NCBI GenBank assembly: GCA_024640025.1
Contig: JAHEFT010000005.1
Coordinates: 1-49,548, forward strand
Direction: 5' to 3'
From: Chromatiales bacterium
GTDB taxonomy: Bacteria > Pseudomonadota > Gammaproteobacteria > Xanthomonadales > SZUA-36
Length of the DNA: 49,548 nucleotides
In this document: in pieces, positions 24,152 through 34,164 of the stretch
How positions within the stretch are numbered: position 1 is the stretch's first letter
Layout: each line of letters starts with the position of its first letter
Notes under the pieces: generated by a model
Database searches by the model: none
Seen by the model: the letters and a program-made list of their open reading frames with translations, nothing else
What the model was told of the DNA's origin: nothing
Position numbers and translations under genes: made by a program

Positions 24152-26659
24152 GTGGTGAAAAAAATCAGAAATAAAATTATATTTGGCCTGGCTGTTTCGA
24201 TTTTCATGTCGCCCGCCTTTGGGCAGGAATCGGACACCATCGAAGAAGTCATCGTGATGGCCACCAAGCGGGAGCAAACCCTGCAGGAAGTGCCGCTGGC
24301 GGTGAGCGTGGTGGATTCAAGGACCATCGAGCAGGCGCAGATCAACGACATGGTCGACTTGCAGGGCCTGGTGCCTTCACTGCGTGTGACCCAGTTGCAG
24401 ACGACGGGCAACACGAATTTCGTGATCCGTGGTTTTGGCAACGGTGCGAATAATCCGGGCATCGAGCCTTCGGTGGGTGTTTTTGTCGACGGCGTTTACC
24501 GTTCAAGATCGTCTGCCGCACTGGCCGACCTGCCCAACCTGGAACGCATTGAAGTGCTGCGCGGGCCGCAAAGCACCCTGTTCGGCAAGAACGCCTCAGC
24601 AGGCGTCATCAATATCGTCACTGCCGCGCCCGATATGGATGCTTTAGGCGGACACGCGTCGGTCACTTACGGTAACTATAACCTGCTCATTCTCAAGGGT
24701 GACATCAGCGGTCCCATTTCCGACACCGTCGGTTTCAGCCTGTCGGTAGCCTCCAATAACAGGGACGGCTATTTCAGAAATCTTGAAACGGGCACAGAGT
24801 TGAATGAGCGGGACCGCTGGGGCGTGCGCGGCCAGTTGCTGTTTTTACCGACGGATGACATCACGCTGCGCCTGATCGCGGATTACGACAAGATCGACGA
24901 AAAATGCTGCGGCGTGGCCAACCTGTTGGACGGTCCGACCGGCCTTGCCATTCGGGCGGTTGGCGGCGACCTGGTCCCGAACGACGGCTTCGCCTACAAA
25001 AACTACTACGATTTTGATCCCACCAACAAGATCGAGAATAAAGGCGTGTCACTGCAGGCTGACTTCAATTTTGAAAACGACATGCTGCTGACTTCAATCA
25101 CCTCCTATCGGAAACTTTCCCGCGAGGACAATGTAGACGTCGACTTCACCAGTGCGGAACTGGTTGGCCTGAATTCCGGAGATACCGGCATCGACACGTT
25201 TACCCAGGAACTGCGATTGAGCCAGAGCATGGATTCCGTGGACTGGATGCTTGGCGCCTTCTACTTCGATGAAGATGTGACTTACAACAACGTCGTGACC
25301 TACGACGCCGCGATGAATCCGTTCGGCAATATCCTTTCCTTCGGAGGCTTGAACGGCCTGCAGCAACTTCTGGAGGCACAGGGCCAACTGCCGCCGGGCG
25401 TCACTTTTCTGGGCGCCGGACAGGGCGCCTGGGACTATACCGGGCAGGATGACAAGACGACGTCACTGTTCGGGCAGGCGGACTGGCACGTGACGGACCG
25501 GTGGACGCTGACCGGCGGGCTCAACTACACCAAGGTCAAAAAGAACGCTTATGTCAACCAGGTCAATAGCGATGTTTTTTCATCGATCAGTATGGTCGAG
25601 GTCGGTTTCGCCGGCATTTTCAGCCAGCTGACGGGATTGCCGCCGACCCCGGAAAACATTGCCGCCAATCCACAGGCGGCGGCGATTGCCGGGGGATTAA
25701 GCGTGACTCCATGCACAGCCGAGACACGTCCAGCTTGCAACGAGGCCCTGGGTTTGCAGGTGTTGCAACTGCTGCCTCCCTTCGTGGACTTTCCAAACTC
25801 GGTCGAGCCGGGTAAGTCAAATGACGACAAGATTACCTGGACAGCTGTCGCCGCCTACCAGTGGACCGACAATATCAACGTCTACGCCCGCGCCGGCACC
25901 GGCTTCAAGGCCACCTCCTGGAACCTCAGCCGTGATTCACGCCCGTTTGCAGAAGACATCCCGGCGCTGTTGCAGGCCGGCCTGGGCGTACCGAACCTGA
26001 GACCGGGCACGCGCTACGCCGGCCCCGAGGACTCTACCACCTACGAACTGGGATTCAAGGGCGGCTGGAGCACAGCGAGCCTTAACGTGGCAATCTTCGA
26101 CCAGGAGATCAAGGGTTTCCAATCCAACATTTTCACCGGCACGGGTTTTATCCTCGCAAACGCGGGCAAGCAGTCGACCAAGGGTATTGAAGTCGACGCC
26201 ATGTGGCTGCCGACCGATTCGTTGAGGCTTACATTTGCCAGTACCTGGCTGGATCCGAAGTACGATTCCTTCCCGCTGGGTGAAGGCCCGGACGGGCCGG
26301 TGGACCTCTCGGGTACTACCCCGGCTGGAATCCACAAGATCACCATCGACACGGCTGCGACTTACTATTTCCAGCTCGGATCCGCCGAGGCTTTCGTCCG
26401 GGGCGAGTACCTTTACGCGGATAAGGTCCAGGTGGTGGAGAATGTGCCGGCGGAAATTGCCTCTGCGAAAATCAGCACGTTTAACGCCAGCCTGGGATTT
26501 GGCTGGAGTAACGGACTCGAGCTGATTTTCTGGGGGCGTAACATTTTCAACGATGAATGGTTATTGTCCGCCTTCCCATCGGTTGCACAGCCCGGAAGCT
26601 ACAATGGCTATCCCAACCAGCCGGCGACCTACGGTGTGACGCTCAGGGCGAGCTTCTGA
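24152..26659 (+). CDS. TonB-dependent outer-membrane receptor 1
   Basis: 835 residues from GTG 24152, chosen because GGGAG (24139-24143) precedes it at the right distance and it opens a signal peptide (MVKKIRNKIIFGLAVSIFMS, cleavage near AFGQ). Upstream in-frame sequence lacks such features. A TonB-box-like DTIEEVIVMATKRE (28-41) leads into the plug (VPLAVSVVD, LQGLVPSLRV, FVIRGFGNG, RIEVLRGPQSTLFGKNASAG). A 22-strand barrel follows, ending in the typical terminal strand TYGVTLRASF. Such receptors import large or scarce ligands using TonB energy. The ligand is unknown; no sugar- or siderophore-specific neighbours are evident. The gene diverges from the dimethylglycine-dehydrogenase-like gene, so a shared regulatory region (23926-24151) is possible. 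It ends before a strong hairpin terminator. Confidence 0.93.
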   Translation: MVKKIRNKIIFGLAVSIFMSPAFGQESDTIEEVIVMATKREQTLQEVPLAVSVVDSRTIEQAQINDMVDLQGLVPSLRVTQLQTTGNTNFVIRGFGNGANNPGIEPSVGVFVDGVYRSRSSAALADLPNLERIEVLRGPQSTLFGKNASAGVINIVTAAPDMDALGGHASVTYGNYNLLILKGDISGPISDTVGFSLSVASNNRDGYFRNLETGTELNERDRWGVRGQLLFLPTDDITLRLIADYDKIDEKCCGVANLLDGPTGLAIRAVGGDLVPNDGFAYKNYYDFDPTNKIENKGVSLQADFNFENDMLLTSITSYRKLSREDNVDVDFTSAELVGLNSGDTGIDTFTQELRLSQSMDSVDWMLGAFYFDEDVTYNNVVTYDAAMNPFGNILSFGGLNGLQQLLEAQGQLPPGVTFLGAGQGAWDYTGQDDKTTSLFGQADWHVTDRWTLTGGLNYTKVKKNAYVNQVNSDVFSSISMVEVGFAGIFSQLTGLPPTPENIAANPQAAAIAGGLSVTPCTAETRPACNEALGLQVLQLLPPFVDFPNSVEPGKSNDDKITWTAVAAYQWTDNINVYARAGTGFKATSWNLSRDSRPFAEDIPALLQAGLGVPNLRPGTRYAGPEDSTTYELGFKGGWSTASLNVAIFDQEIKGFQSNIFTGTGFILANAGKQSTKGIEVDAMWLPTDSLRLTFASTWLDPKYDSFPLGEGPDGPVDLSGTTPAGIHKITIDTAATYYFQLGSAEAFVRGEYLYADKVQVVENVPAEIASAKISTFNASLGFGWSNGLELIFWGRNIFNDEWLLSAFPSVAQPGSYNGYPNQPATYGVTLRASF

Positions 26660-26694
26660 TTGGCCCGGGAGAAACTCGAACAGGAAACCGGAAT

Positions 26695-26720
26695 AACCCG
26701 GCTGTCAACAGCCGGGTTTT
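26695..26720 (+). terminator. Rho-independent terminator after TonB receptor 1
   Basis: A perfect 10-base-pair stem (AACCCGGCTG / CAGCCGGGTT) with loop TCAA is followed by TTTT. It lies 35 bases after the receptor stop codon and 18 bases before the start of the alpha/beta hydrolase, so that hydrolase must have its own promoter or depend on read-through. Confidence 0.9.
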
Positions 26721-26738
26721 CCCTCCAGGCCAGTCTTC

Positions 26739-27752
26739 ATGAAGCGCAGAATCCAGGGCGGCCTTTTCGCCGGTTTTATTTTGCTGGCTTTGGCCTTATT
26801 TGGTATGGCACCCGCTGAACTGATCAACGACGCACCCCTGCCCGAGATTGACGGCAATCTGACCGGATGGCTGGCTGAAAAAGAAAGCGTTGCCAACACG
26901 GTCAACGCCATCATTCCGGAAACCGAAAAGCGCATCCGCTGGTACCAGGGACGCCAGAACACCAAAACCCCATACTCGGTCGTATACCTGCATGGTTTCT
27001 CGGCAACCCGGCAGGAAATCGCCCCGGTGGGCGCACTGGTTTCCGATGCGCTCGAAGCAAACCTGTTTGAGACCCGGTTAACGGGCCACGGCCACCTGCA
27101 ACGTCCGTTGGAAAGCATGACTGCTGAAGACTGGCTTGAAGACGCGGCTGAAGCACTGACGATCGGCGCAAGGATCGGCGAAAAAATCATTATGATGGGC
27201 ACCTCGACCGGGGCGACCCTGGCCCTCGCCATGGCCGGCCATCCCAGTTTCGAAGCAGTCAGCACCATTGTCCTGTTCTCACCGAATTTCGCGACCAGGG
27301 ATAAGAACGCCGAGTACCTGACCTGGCCCGGCGGGCCCCAACTGGCATACCTGGTCGCCGGTGAAACACGCAGCTGGACCGCGCAAAACGAGCTGCAAGG
27401 CCGCTACTGGTCAACAACCTACCCCATGGCGGCCGTGATCGAAATGATGCGCCTGGTTAAATATGTCCGTGGAAGATTACCGATGCAACTCGAACAGTCG
27501 GTACTGATGATTTACTCGCCGGCGGATACAGTTGTCGATGTTGATTGGATCGTCCGCGGATTCGAACTGCTGGACAGCCCGCGTAAACAACTGATCGCGA
27601 TTCCGGGTTCCGCCGATGAGAGCAATCATATCCTTGCCGGCGACATCATGGCGCCCCAAAACAATATCCCCATCGCGGAGACCATCACGAATTTCGTCCT
27701 GGCAAGCCGGGCCGAACCGGAAAAGAGCGCCGAATCCGTCAGTGCAGAGTAA
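26739..27752 (+). CDS. Membrane-anchored or exported alpha/beta hydrolase
   Basis: 337 residues with an N-terminal hydrophobic segment (GGLFAGFILLALALFGMA, 7-24) that is a signal anchor or signal peptide. The oxyanion region is VVYLHGFSA (81-89), the nucleophile elbow MGTSTGATLA (153-162, Ser156), and the acid and His are probably in MIYSPADTVVDV and GSADESNHIL. The pattern is like monoglyceride lipase/carboxylesterase-type serine hydrolases. The substrate is unknown. It follows the TonB-receptor terminator by 18 bases with no clear Shine-Dalgarno, which makes the start codon somewhat uncertain. It converges on the EEP-family gene, their stop codons only 7 bases apart. Confidence 0.85.
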   Translation: MKRRIQGGLFAGFILLALALFGMAPAELINDAPLPEIDGNLTGWLAEKESVANTVNAIIPETEKRIRWYQGRQNTKTPYSVVYLHGFSATRQEIAPVGALVSDALEANLFETRLTGHGHLQRPLESMTAEDWLEDAAEALTIGARIGEKIIMMGTSTGATLALAMAGHPSFEAVSTIVLFSPNFATRDKNAEYLTWPGGPQLAYLVAGETRSWTAQNELQGRYWSTTYPMAAVIEMMRLVKYVRGRLPMQLEQSVLMIYSPADTVVDVDWIVRGFELLDSPRKQLIAIPGSADESNHILAGDIMAPQNNIPIAETITNFVLASRAEPEKSAESVSAE

Positions 27753-27759
27753 AGCAGCG

Positions 27760-29304
27760 CTACCTGACGGTGAACGGCGCTGACTCGTCCAGCACCTCGA
27801 AGCCATCATCCTTGACCAGGCGGATGACATAGTCGCCCGGCGCCAGCGGCCAACCCCAGGCGGCTGTTGATTCATCGAGACGTATCACACCCCCGGGTAA
27901 CGCTCCGGTGTAAGCCCAGGCGAGTCCGTTGTCGTAATTGGTCACAACACCTGATGGATATGCCGCCAGGTAATCGTTGCGGTTGCCCGGCGCGTTGCGC
28001 CACCGGACTTCAATGGTTTCGCCCGGTTCGAATGAAGTGCCGCTGACTTCGACCACCGGCTCGGCATCCGTCGCCAGCACCCAGAAATCCCATGCAGGAC
28101 CACTATCCTGTTGCTTCGGGCCGGAGGGCTGTGTCTCCTGTGTTCGAACCTGGTAATGGCCCGGAGCCACCGAAGAAACAGGCAACAACCAGTCTGACCT
28201 TCCGGAAGTTACCCGCCGTTCGGTGATGATTTCCCCGCTTTCAACATCGATGACGGCAAGCATCCTTTCTGCGCTGCTGTTGGCATGGATATCGATCACG
28301 GAGTCACCCTGGTACACGCGCTTCCCGCTGGTCACAAATTCCGGCAATTCCGCCGGCGTGGCCAGAAACCCGGAAATGACGGCGCGATGATCACTGGGCC
28401 AGGGAGTGAGGCCAATCGAGACTTCAGGCCCTCCGCTTTCACCGGCCAGTTCACTGCTCAGCGCCTGCACCTGCCCTGAAAACCAGATGAAGTCGATGCG
28501 GTCCTGGGCGTCGTTCTCACCGAATACATACTCCGCCAGCGGCGGCCGCGCCGCCCACCAGGTCAGGCCCGGGTTGCGCACCGGATCCGAATAAACCGCC
28601 CGCCAGGAATCGCTGAAACCGGCCGCCTCCAAGGCTTTGCTGACTGGCCATTCGAGTGCGTAGTCCAGAAATTTTCGGGTACCGGCAGTAGTTTTGGTCC
28701 AATCCGAATGCGCGGGCGCGTTGAAATCTCCGGTGATGAAGACCGGAATTCCATCTGCAACAAGCTGTCGCAATGGCTCGATATACACTTCGATCGCAGG
28801 CAGGCGAACGGCTTTCTCAAGGGCGACAACTTCAGCAGGGGTTGCGCCGTCACGCACCGCGTCGGGACCGTAGGGGTCTGAAGGCAAATGCACATTGGCT
28901 ATTGCAACGATCCTGCCCGGCTCAACCTCGGCATAAACATACCGCCCATCGGAACCCGCGGGAGCAATCAGCGGATAGCGGGAGATCACGTAGTTATGCA
29001 AGTCAAAATTCCAGCCAAGTTCGCCGGCAAGCCGTTGCAGATTGCCTTCGGCCTCCTGGATTCCGACGATGTCCGCTCCTGACCTCCGAATGGCTTCAAC
29101 GACATTTTCAAAACTGATTTTTGCACCGCCCCATTCAATATTGAACGACATGACACGCAACTCAATCGCATTTTCATTACCCGGCGGAGGCGGCGGTGGA
29201 TCAGCCGGTGCGCATGCAGTAAGGCATGCAATCAGGTACAGCAGAGCCAAACCATGACGGAAAAATGGCCGTGCCAAATAAGTTACCGTTTCATAACGGA
29301 CCAT
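27760..29304 (-). CDS. Lipoprotein EEP-family phosphodiesterase/nuclease
   Basis: 514-residue lipoprotein: the signal sequence ends in LTAC (Cys31), followed by a Pro-rich linker (DPPPPPPG). The endonuclease/exonuclease/phosphatase fold spans about 48-330, with VMSFNIEWGG (51-60), GIQEAEG (81-87, Glu84), a GDFNAPAHSD metal/catalytic loop and a terminal PSDHRAVI motif, the full set of DNase I/sphingomyelinase-type active-site elements. After residue 340 come two beta-sandwich-like regions (DSVIDIHANSSAERMLAV onward; FEPGETIEVRWRNAPG onward) that may bind substrate or surface. Exported EEP proteins with such tails act as extracellular nucleases or phospholipid phosphodiesterases; which applies here is undecided. 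Divergent from the CocE-type hydrolase across a 90-base gap. Confidence 0.88.
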   Translation of the reverse strand: MVRYETVTYLARPFFRHGLALLYLIACLTACAPADPPPPPPGNENAIELRVMSFNIEWGGAKISFENVVEAIRRSGADIVGIQEAEGNLQRLAGELGWNFDLHNYVISRYPLIAPAGSDGRYVYAEVEPGRIVAIANVHLPSDPYGPDAVRDGATPAEVVALEKAVRLPAIEVYIEPLRQLVADGIPVFITGDFNAPAHSDWTKTTAGTRKFLDYALEWPVSKALEAAGFSDSWRAVYSDPVRNPGLTWWAARPPLAEYVFGENDAQDRIDFIWFSGQVQALSSELAGESGGPEVSIGLTPWPSDHRAVISGFLATPAELPEFVTSGKRVYQGDSVIDIHANSSAERMLAVIDVESGEIITERRVTSGRSDWLLPVSSVAPGHYQVRTQETQPSGPKQQDSGPAWDFWVLATDAEPVVEVSGTSFEPGETIEVRWRNAPGNRNDYLAAYPSGVVTNYDNGLAWAYTGALPGGVIRLDESTAAWGWPLAPGDYVIRLVKDDGFEVLDESAPFTVR

Positions 29305-29394
29305 AAGGGACTACGATTCAGCAGGTGACATGTTTTCTGCTCTCTTGTGTGAGCGACGGCTTGATGTGCTTTGAACAAACCAACGAGGGAAATT

Positions 29395-31530
29395 GTGGCT
29401 GCTCAACGACCATTTTACTACCGGATATTTTTCTATTGGCTGACCGCCCGGCCCTGGATTTCGATTCTGTTCCTGGCGCTCATCTCAGGTCAAGCGACAT
29501 CGCTGATAGCGGCCGAAGCGCAGGAACCTTCTCCCCCTCTCTACGAAATTGAGGTTCGCCAGGCCCGGGTCACCATGCCGGACGGCGTCACCATGGCGGT
29601 GGAAATGTATGTGCCTGCGGGTGGAGCAAAAGACGAACGCTTCCCGGTTCTGCTCGAATACCACCCTTACCGTGTCACGACATACCGCGGAAGCCGGTTT
29701 CCTACATACTCCTACTTCGTACAACGCGGTTACATCGTGGTGGCCGCCGATGAACGCGGAAGCGGCAACAGCGAGGGCGTCCTCGGCCCTCATGCCTACT
29801 CGGACCAGGCCCTGGCGGATGGCGAAGTGCTGATCGACTGGCTGTCAAAACAACCCTGGTCGAATGGCAATGTCGCCATGTTCGGAATCTCCTACAGCGG
29901 TTTCATCGCCATCCAGATGGCGATGCGCCAGCCCCCGGCGCTGAAGACGATCCTGGCGATCGATTCCACCGAGTACCTGTACGCCGAGGACTCGTACTTT
30001 ATCGACGGCATCCTTCACCTGGATTCCTACGAAATGATGATGGATGTGGACAATTCGCGTCCCGGCGCACCGGACTATGTTATCGACGAAGCCTATTTTC
30101 GTGACAGGTTCGACCAGCCGCCCTATACGCTGGCCAATAAACGCCACCAGCGCGACGGACCCTACTGGGACCGTGTATCACTGAAGGACCGCTATGAACT
30201 GCTCAGGATTCCGAGCTTCCATATCGGCGGCTGGTACGACGGCTACCGCAACAGCCTGCCGCGCATGCTCGAGCACCTGGATGCTCCGGTGAAAGCCATT
30301 ATCGGTCCTTGGATTCACACCACTCCGGACGACCCCTACCCGGAACCCGGGATCGAGTGGCGCCGCGAGGCGGTGCGTTGGTTCGACCAATGGCTGAAGG
30401 GCCGCGACACCGGCATCCTGGAGGAACCGGACTTTGCCGTATTCGTGCGAAACTGGCATCCGCCAGGGCCTTACCTGGCGGAAGTGGCGGGCGAATGGCG
30501 CTGGGAAGACGGCTGGCCCATCGCGCGAATTCACCAGCAGAGCCTGTACCTGGGTAGGAATCACCAACTGCACGACGAGCCGGTGCAGCCGGTGGAGCAC
30601 CTATTGCGCAATGTACCAACGGCGGGCATGGAAGCGGGTGGACCCAACAGCTGGTGGGGTGAAGTGGCGCATGATCAGCGGCCGACCGATGCCTACAGCC
30701 TGGTCTACGACAGCGAGGTGCTTGAAAGCGACCTGGAAATACTGGGCCGGCCGCTGGCTCATCTTCGGGTTGCAGCTGACGCGCCACGCGCGGACTGGTT
30801 CGTAAGGGTGTCCGATGTCGCGCCGGACGGATCAGTGACTTTGGTCACCGGCGCCGGCTTCAACGGAACGCACCGCGAATCCGCACGCGAGCCGTCCGAC
30901 ATCACGCCCGGCGAAACATTTGAAATTAAACCGGAGCTGCATTTCACTTCCTGGGTGTTTCCAGCCGGTCATCGCATTCGGGTTTCGATCAGCAATGCGC
31001 AGTGGCCGATGTACTGGCCGACCGCCTACCCGGTGACCACTTCTCTATTCCTCGGCGGCGAGACAGGTTCACATATCGACCTGCCGGTCGTCCCCTACGA
31101 AAAACGCCCGTCGCCATCTTTCGAACCGCCGGCGGTCAATCCCGAAGCCCCCGGCTTTTCACATTTCGATATTGCCGGAACCAGTTCAGGCTATGGCGAG
31201 ATCTCAGAAGTGTCGCGTAACCCGCAAACGGCGGAAACAACCATCCGCGCCAACACCGAATACGGACAGAACCTGCCCTGGGGCACCGAGTACTACAAGG
31301 AACTCATCGAGTACCGGACCTCTGACGCGCATCCGGAAAACACGACGCAAACCGGCAAGCACAGCTTTCGCGTGGTGCTCGAGGGCCGCGAATTGCTCTG
31401 GGAAGGCGATACACAGCTGCGCAGCGACCGGAATAACTTTTACTACGAGTACGTGCGACGGCTGAGCGAAAACGGTGAATTGCTGCGTGAAAAAACCTGG
31501 ATGGAGACGATTCCGCGGGATTATCAGTGA
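29395..31530 (+). CDS. CocE/NonD-family exported hydrolase
   Basis: 711 residues from GTG 29395, which has GAGGG five bases upstream; a TTG eight codons earlier is the alternative. The N-terminus (1-40) is a signal peptide or anchor (WISILFLALISGQATSLIAA). The alpha/beta-hydrolase core has PVLLEYHPYR (84-93), DERGSGNSEG (119-128) and the nucleophile elbow FGISYSGFI (163-171, Ser166), with the lid and acid/His in HIGGWYDGY and GPWIHTTP. The C-terminal jelly-roll typical of the X-Pro dipeptidyl-peptidase/cocaine-esterase family follows (about 460-700). Such enzymes hydrolyse acyl esters, beta-lactam acyl chains or X-Pro peptides. The second TonB receptor lies 123 bases downstream on the same strand, a common pairing of exported hydrolase and uptake receptor. 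Confidence 0.92.
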   Translation: MAAQRPFYYRIFFYWLTARPWISILFLALISGQATSLIAAEAQEPSPPLYEIEVRQARVTMPDGVTMAVEMYVPAGGAKDERFPVLLEYHPYRVTTYRGSRFPTYSYFVQRGYIVVAADERGSGNSEGVLGPHAYSDQALADGEVLIDWLSKQPWSNGNVAMFGISYSGFIAIQMAMRQPPALKTILAIDSTEYLYAEDSYFIDGILHLDSYEMMMDVDNSRPGAPDYVIDEAYFRDRFDQPPYTLANKRHQRDGPYWDRVSLKDRYELLRIPSFHIGGWYDGYRNSLPRMLEHLDAPVKAIIGPWIHTTPDDPYPEPGIEWRREAVRWFDQWLKGRDTGILEEPDFAVFVRNWHPPGPYLAEVAGEWRWEDGWPIARIHQQSLYLGRNHQLHDEPVQPVEHLLRNVPTAGMEAGGPNSWWGEVAHDQRPTDAYSLVYDSEVLESDLEILGRPLAHLRVAADAPRADWFVRVSDVAPDGSVTLVTGAGFNGTHRESAREPSDITPGETFEIKPELHFTSWVFPAGHRIRVSISNAQWPMYWPTAYPVTTSLFLGGETGSHIDLPVVPYEKRPSPSFEPPAVNPEAPGFSHFDIAGTSSGYGEISEVSRNPQTAETTIRANTEYGQNLPWGTEYYKELIEYRTSDAHPENTTQTGKHSFRVVLEGRELLWEGDTQLRSDRNNFYYEYVRRLSENGELLREKTWMETIPRDYQ

Positions 31531-31653
31531 CCACTATTTTTTTTGCCGGGAGCAATAACTTTTATAGACATTTCTGAATCACGGATATATGCTCGCGAAG
31601 TTAGCAATTTTTTAACAAAACCTGCATCCCGGATGCACTTATTGGAGACACCA

Positions 31654-34137
31654 ATGTCCCGCGATCAAGCCAGTAATTCCCCCCGAGAGTGGAAGCAACG
31701 CACCATCGTCAGCGCCATTGCTGCTGCACTTACTCCGGGCTGGACCGGTGTCGTTTTCGCACAGGAAGAAAGTGAGGCCGATGAAAGCCGTCTTGAAGAG
31801 GTGATCGTCTCGGCGCGTAAACGCGAAGAAAACATCCAGGACATCCCGCAATCTATACAGGCCTTCAGCCAGAGCGATATCGACAAGGTCGGCATCAAGA
31901 ACCTGAAGGACGTCGCCAAATTCGTCCCGTCCATGACGGTCGTGGGCTCTTCAGCCGGCCTTCAGAAGATCATTTTCCGCGGGCTGGCCGACTCCGTCCG
32001 TCCGTTTATCGCGGACTCATCCGCCGCGATATACCTCGATGAGCAACCGCTGACCACGGGGGCGCAATCTCCGGAAATCCGTCCCTATGACCTCGCCCGC
32101 ATCGAAACCCTGGCCGGGCCGCAGGGCACGCTTTATGGCGCCAGTTCCCAGTCGGGTACGATTCGGTACATCGTCAACAAGCCGGATACCAGCCAGTTTG
32201 CCGCCAACGTCGGCGGCGGTTTGCACAACATGCGCAAGGGCGGCACCGGTTGGGAAGCCGATGCGATGCTCAATATGCCGTTGGTCGAAGACAAGCTGGC
32301 CTTGCGCCTGGTCGCATACGGCGGCAAGGATGCCGGTTACATTGACAACGTCTTCGGCTACTCGCCGGGTCGGTACGACTATGATACGGACGAGTACACC
32401 CAGGGTTCGAAGACCAACCAGTCGCTGGTCAAGGACAACTACAACAGCACGGACTGGAAAGGCCTGCGCGCAGCGGTCAAGTGGGAGGTCAACGACGACT
32501 GGGCAGTCACCGGTATCTACAACTACAGTGATTCGACGGTCAACGGCTACAACGACTATGACCCGAACACCGGCGACCTGAAAACCATCAAGTTCCATGA
32601 GGAACTCTGGGACGACAACTGGAGTAACTTCCAGCTGACCATCGACGGCGACCTCGATTTCGCGCTTCTCACCTCGTCCACATCCTATTTCGAGCGCGAC
32701 ACGGCTTACCAGTTCGACGGCTCCAGCGGGATCGCTTACTACCATTCCGTTCTCGGTTATTACGGGCGTGGCACCTGTGGTGCTAATCCCGCGTACGCCT
32801 ATTACAACATCTACGATTTCTCGACCGCCTGCGCGCTGAACGGCGTGGGTTATGACGTTAATGATGGCGATCCCACCGGGTTCTGGCGGAATGACCAGCG
32901 GGACACGCGCTGGACCCACGAGACCCGCCTGACCGGCAACACGGGGCGCTGGTTCTGGACGGCGGGCGTTTTCTACCAGCAGGCCAAGCAGCACTGGGCA
33001 TTCGGCACCCATATCGACGACTACACGCAAACCCAATCCTGGGCAGCATACAATTCGGACTTTTTTTATGGACCACTCGAGCCGACCGACGTCCGCTGGT
33101 CTTCTGATGAGCGCAACAAGCGCACCGATTGGGCCGTATTCGGCGAAGCCACCGTCGATCTGAACGACAAGTGGAAGATGCTGCTCGGCGCGCGTTGGTA
33201 CGATGTGAAAATCGACCGGACCTACACGTTGAGCGTACCCGGAACCGCGCCGCCGGACATCAGTACACCGTCCGGCAGCGACAGCGGAGTTCTGCCCAAG
33301 CTCGGCTTCCAGTACTTCTTCGAACAAGACAAGATGTTGTATGCCCTCTATTCCGAGGGTTTCCGCACCGGCGGCATCAACCGTGCGCGGGGCAACCCGA
33401 CCCTTCCGGTTGAATACGGCCCCGACCTGCTGAACAACTACGAGGCTGGACTGAAGTCCCAGTGGATGAACGGGCAATTACAGTTCAACCTGATCGGCTA
33501 TCACCAGGTCTGGAAAGACATGCAACTCGAGCTGACAGACCCCAGCTACAGCTATGGCGAACCCTACCAAACGGTCATCGCCAACCTCGGCGACGCGGTC
33601 ATCGACGGTTTCGACCTGGAAATTTTTTACCAGGCTTCCGAACACATTCAGCTGGGCTTGGTCAGCACCTACCTGTTCAATGCCAAGATCAAGGATGACA
33701 TCACGGTTTTTGACGACCGCGACCCGGAAGACATCGCCCTCGACCTGCCCGGTGGGACACGCCTGCCGCTGACCGCAGACCTGAATTTCTCGGCGTTCGC
33801 CGAGTACAACTGGAACACCGATCTGCTGGACGGATCCCAGGCCTATGTGCGCCTGCAGACCAGTTACACCGGTGATTCCTATAACCGCATGCTCGACGCC
33901 GACACCTCCGGCACCGGTTACGGCGCCCGCGTGAAGCAGCCCCATTACAACACCTGGGATCTGCGCACCGGCATCAGCAACGCCGACTGGGAGATCCTCG
34001 CCTACCTGGACAACATGTTCGACAAGCGGGGCGTGACCTACCATGACACCAATGCAGACCTGTTCTGGGGGCGCGACAACGTGGTCGTCATTCAGCCGCG
34101 GACCATCGGGGTTCACGTGAGGCGCTATTTCAAGTAG
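31654..34137 (+). CDS. TonB-dependent outer-membrane receptor 2
   Basis: 827 residues from ATG 31654, with TTGGAGA at 31642-31648 as ribosome site; earlier in-frame codons do not form a signal peptide. The long export signal is TIVSAIAAALTPGWTGVVFA (17-36), followed by a TonB-box-like ESRLEEVIVSARKRE and the plug (DIPQSIQAFSQSDI, NLKDVAKFVPSMTVV, KIIFRGLADSV, LARIETLAGPQGTLYGASSQ). The barrel ends with a terminal strand RTIGVHVRRYFK. The plug/TonB region resembles receptors of the OMP plug family common in sphingomonads and marine gammaproteobacteria. The ligand is unknown. It is probably in one unit with the CocE-type hydrolase, since no terminator was seen in the 123-base gap. A 486-codon open frame on the opposite strand inside this gene is a codon-bias artefact. 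Confidence 0.93.
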   Translation: MSRDQASNSPREWKQRTIVSAIAAALTPGWTGVVFAQEESEADESRLEEVIVSARKREENIQDIPQSIQAFSQSDIDKVGIKNLKDVAKFVPSMTVVGSSAGLQKIIFRGLADSVRPFIADSSAAIYLDEQPLTTGAQSPEIRPYDLARIETLAGPQGTLYGASSQSGTIRYIVNKPDTSQFAANVGGGLHNMRKGGTGWEADAMLNMPLVEDKLALRLVAYGGKDAGYIDNVFGYSPGRYDYDTDEYTQGSKTNQSLVKDNYNSTDWKGLRAAVKWEVNDDWAVTGIYNYSDSTVNGYNDYDPNTGDLKTIKFHEELWDDNWSNFQLTIDGDLDFALLTSSTSYFERDTAYQFDGSSGIAYYHSVLGYYGRGTCGANPAYAYYNIYDFSTACALNGVGYDVNDGDPTGFWRNDQRDTRWTHETRLTGNTGRWFWTAGVFYQQAKQHWAFGTHIDDYTQTQSWAAYNSDFFYGPLEPTDVRWSSDERNKRTDWAVFGEATVDLNDKWKMLLGARWYDVKIDRTYTLSVPGTAPPDISTPSGSDSGVLPKLGFQYFFEQDKMLYALYSEGFRTGGINRARGNPTLPVEYGPDLLNNYEAGLKSQWMNGQLQFNLIGYHQVWKDMQLELTDPSYSYGEPYQTVIANLGDAVIDGFDLEIFYQASEHIQLGLVSTYLFNAKIKDDITVFDDRDPEDIALDLPGGTRLPLTADLNFSAFAEYNWNTDLLDGSQAYVRLQTSYTGDSYNRMLDADTSGTGYGARVKQPHYNTWDLRTGISNADWEILAYLDNMFDKRGVTYHDTNADLFWGRDNVVVIQPRTIGVHVRRYFK

Positions 34138-34164
34138 CGGCCGCTCATCCTGGCCGGGCCGGGG

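Noticed and set aside
32017-33477. Long open frame of 486 codons on the minus strand inside TonB receptor 2
   Set aside because: The plus strand has a complete receptor with plug and barrel motifs. The minus frame is Val/Ala/Arg-rich, has no recognisable motif and no ribosome site, as expected from codon bias in GC-rich DNA.
34134-34160. GC-rich palindrome after TonB receptor 2 as a terminator
   Set aside because: AGCGGCCGCT has no loop and no following T run; it overlaps the stop codon. No convincing terminator is present in this 27-base gap.
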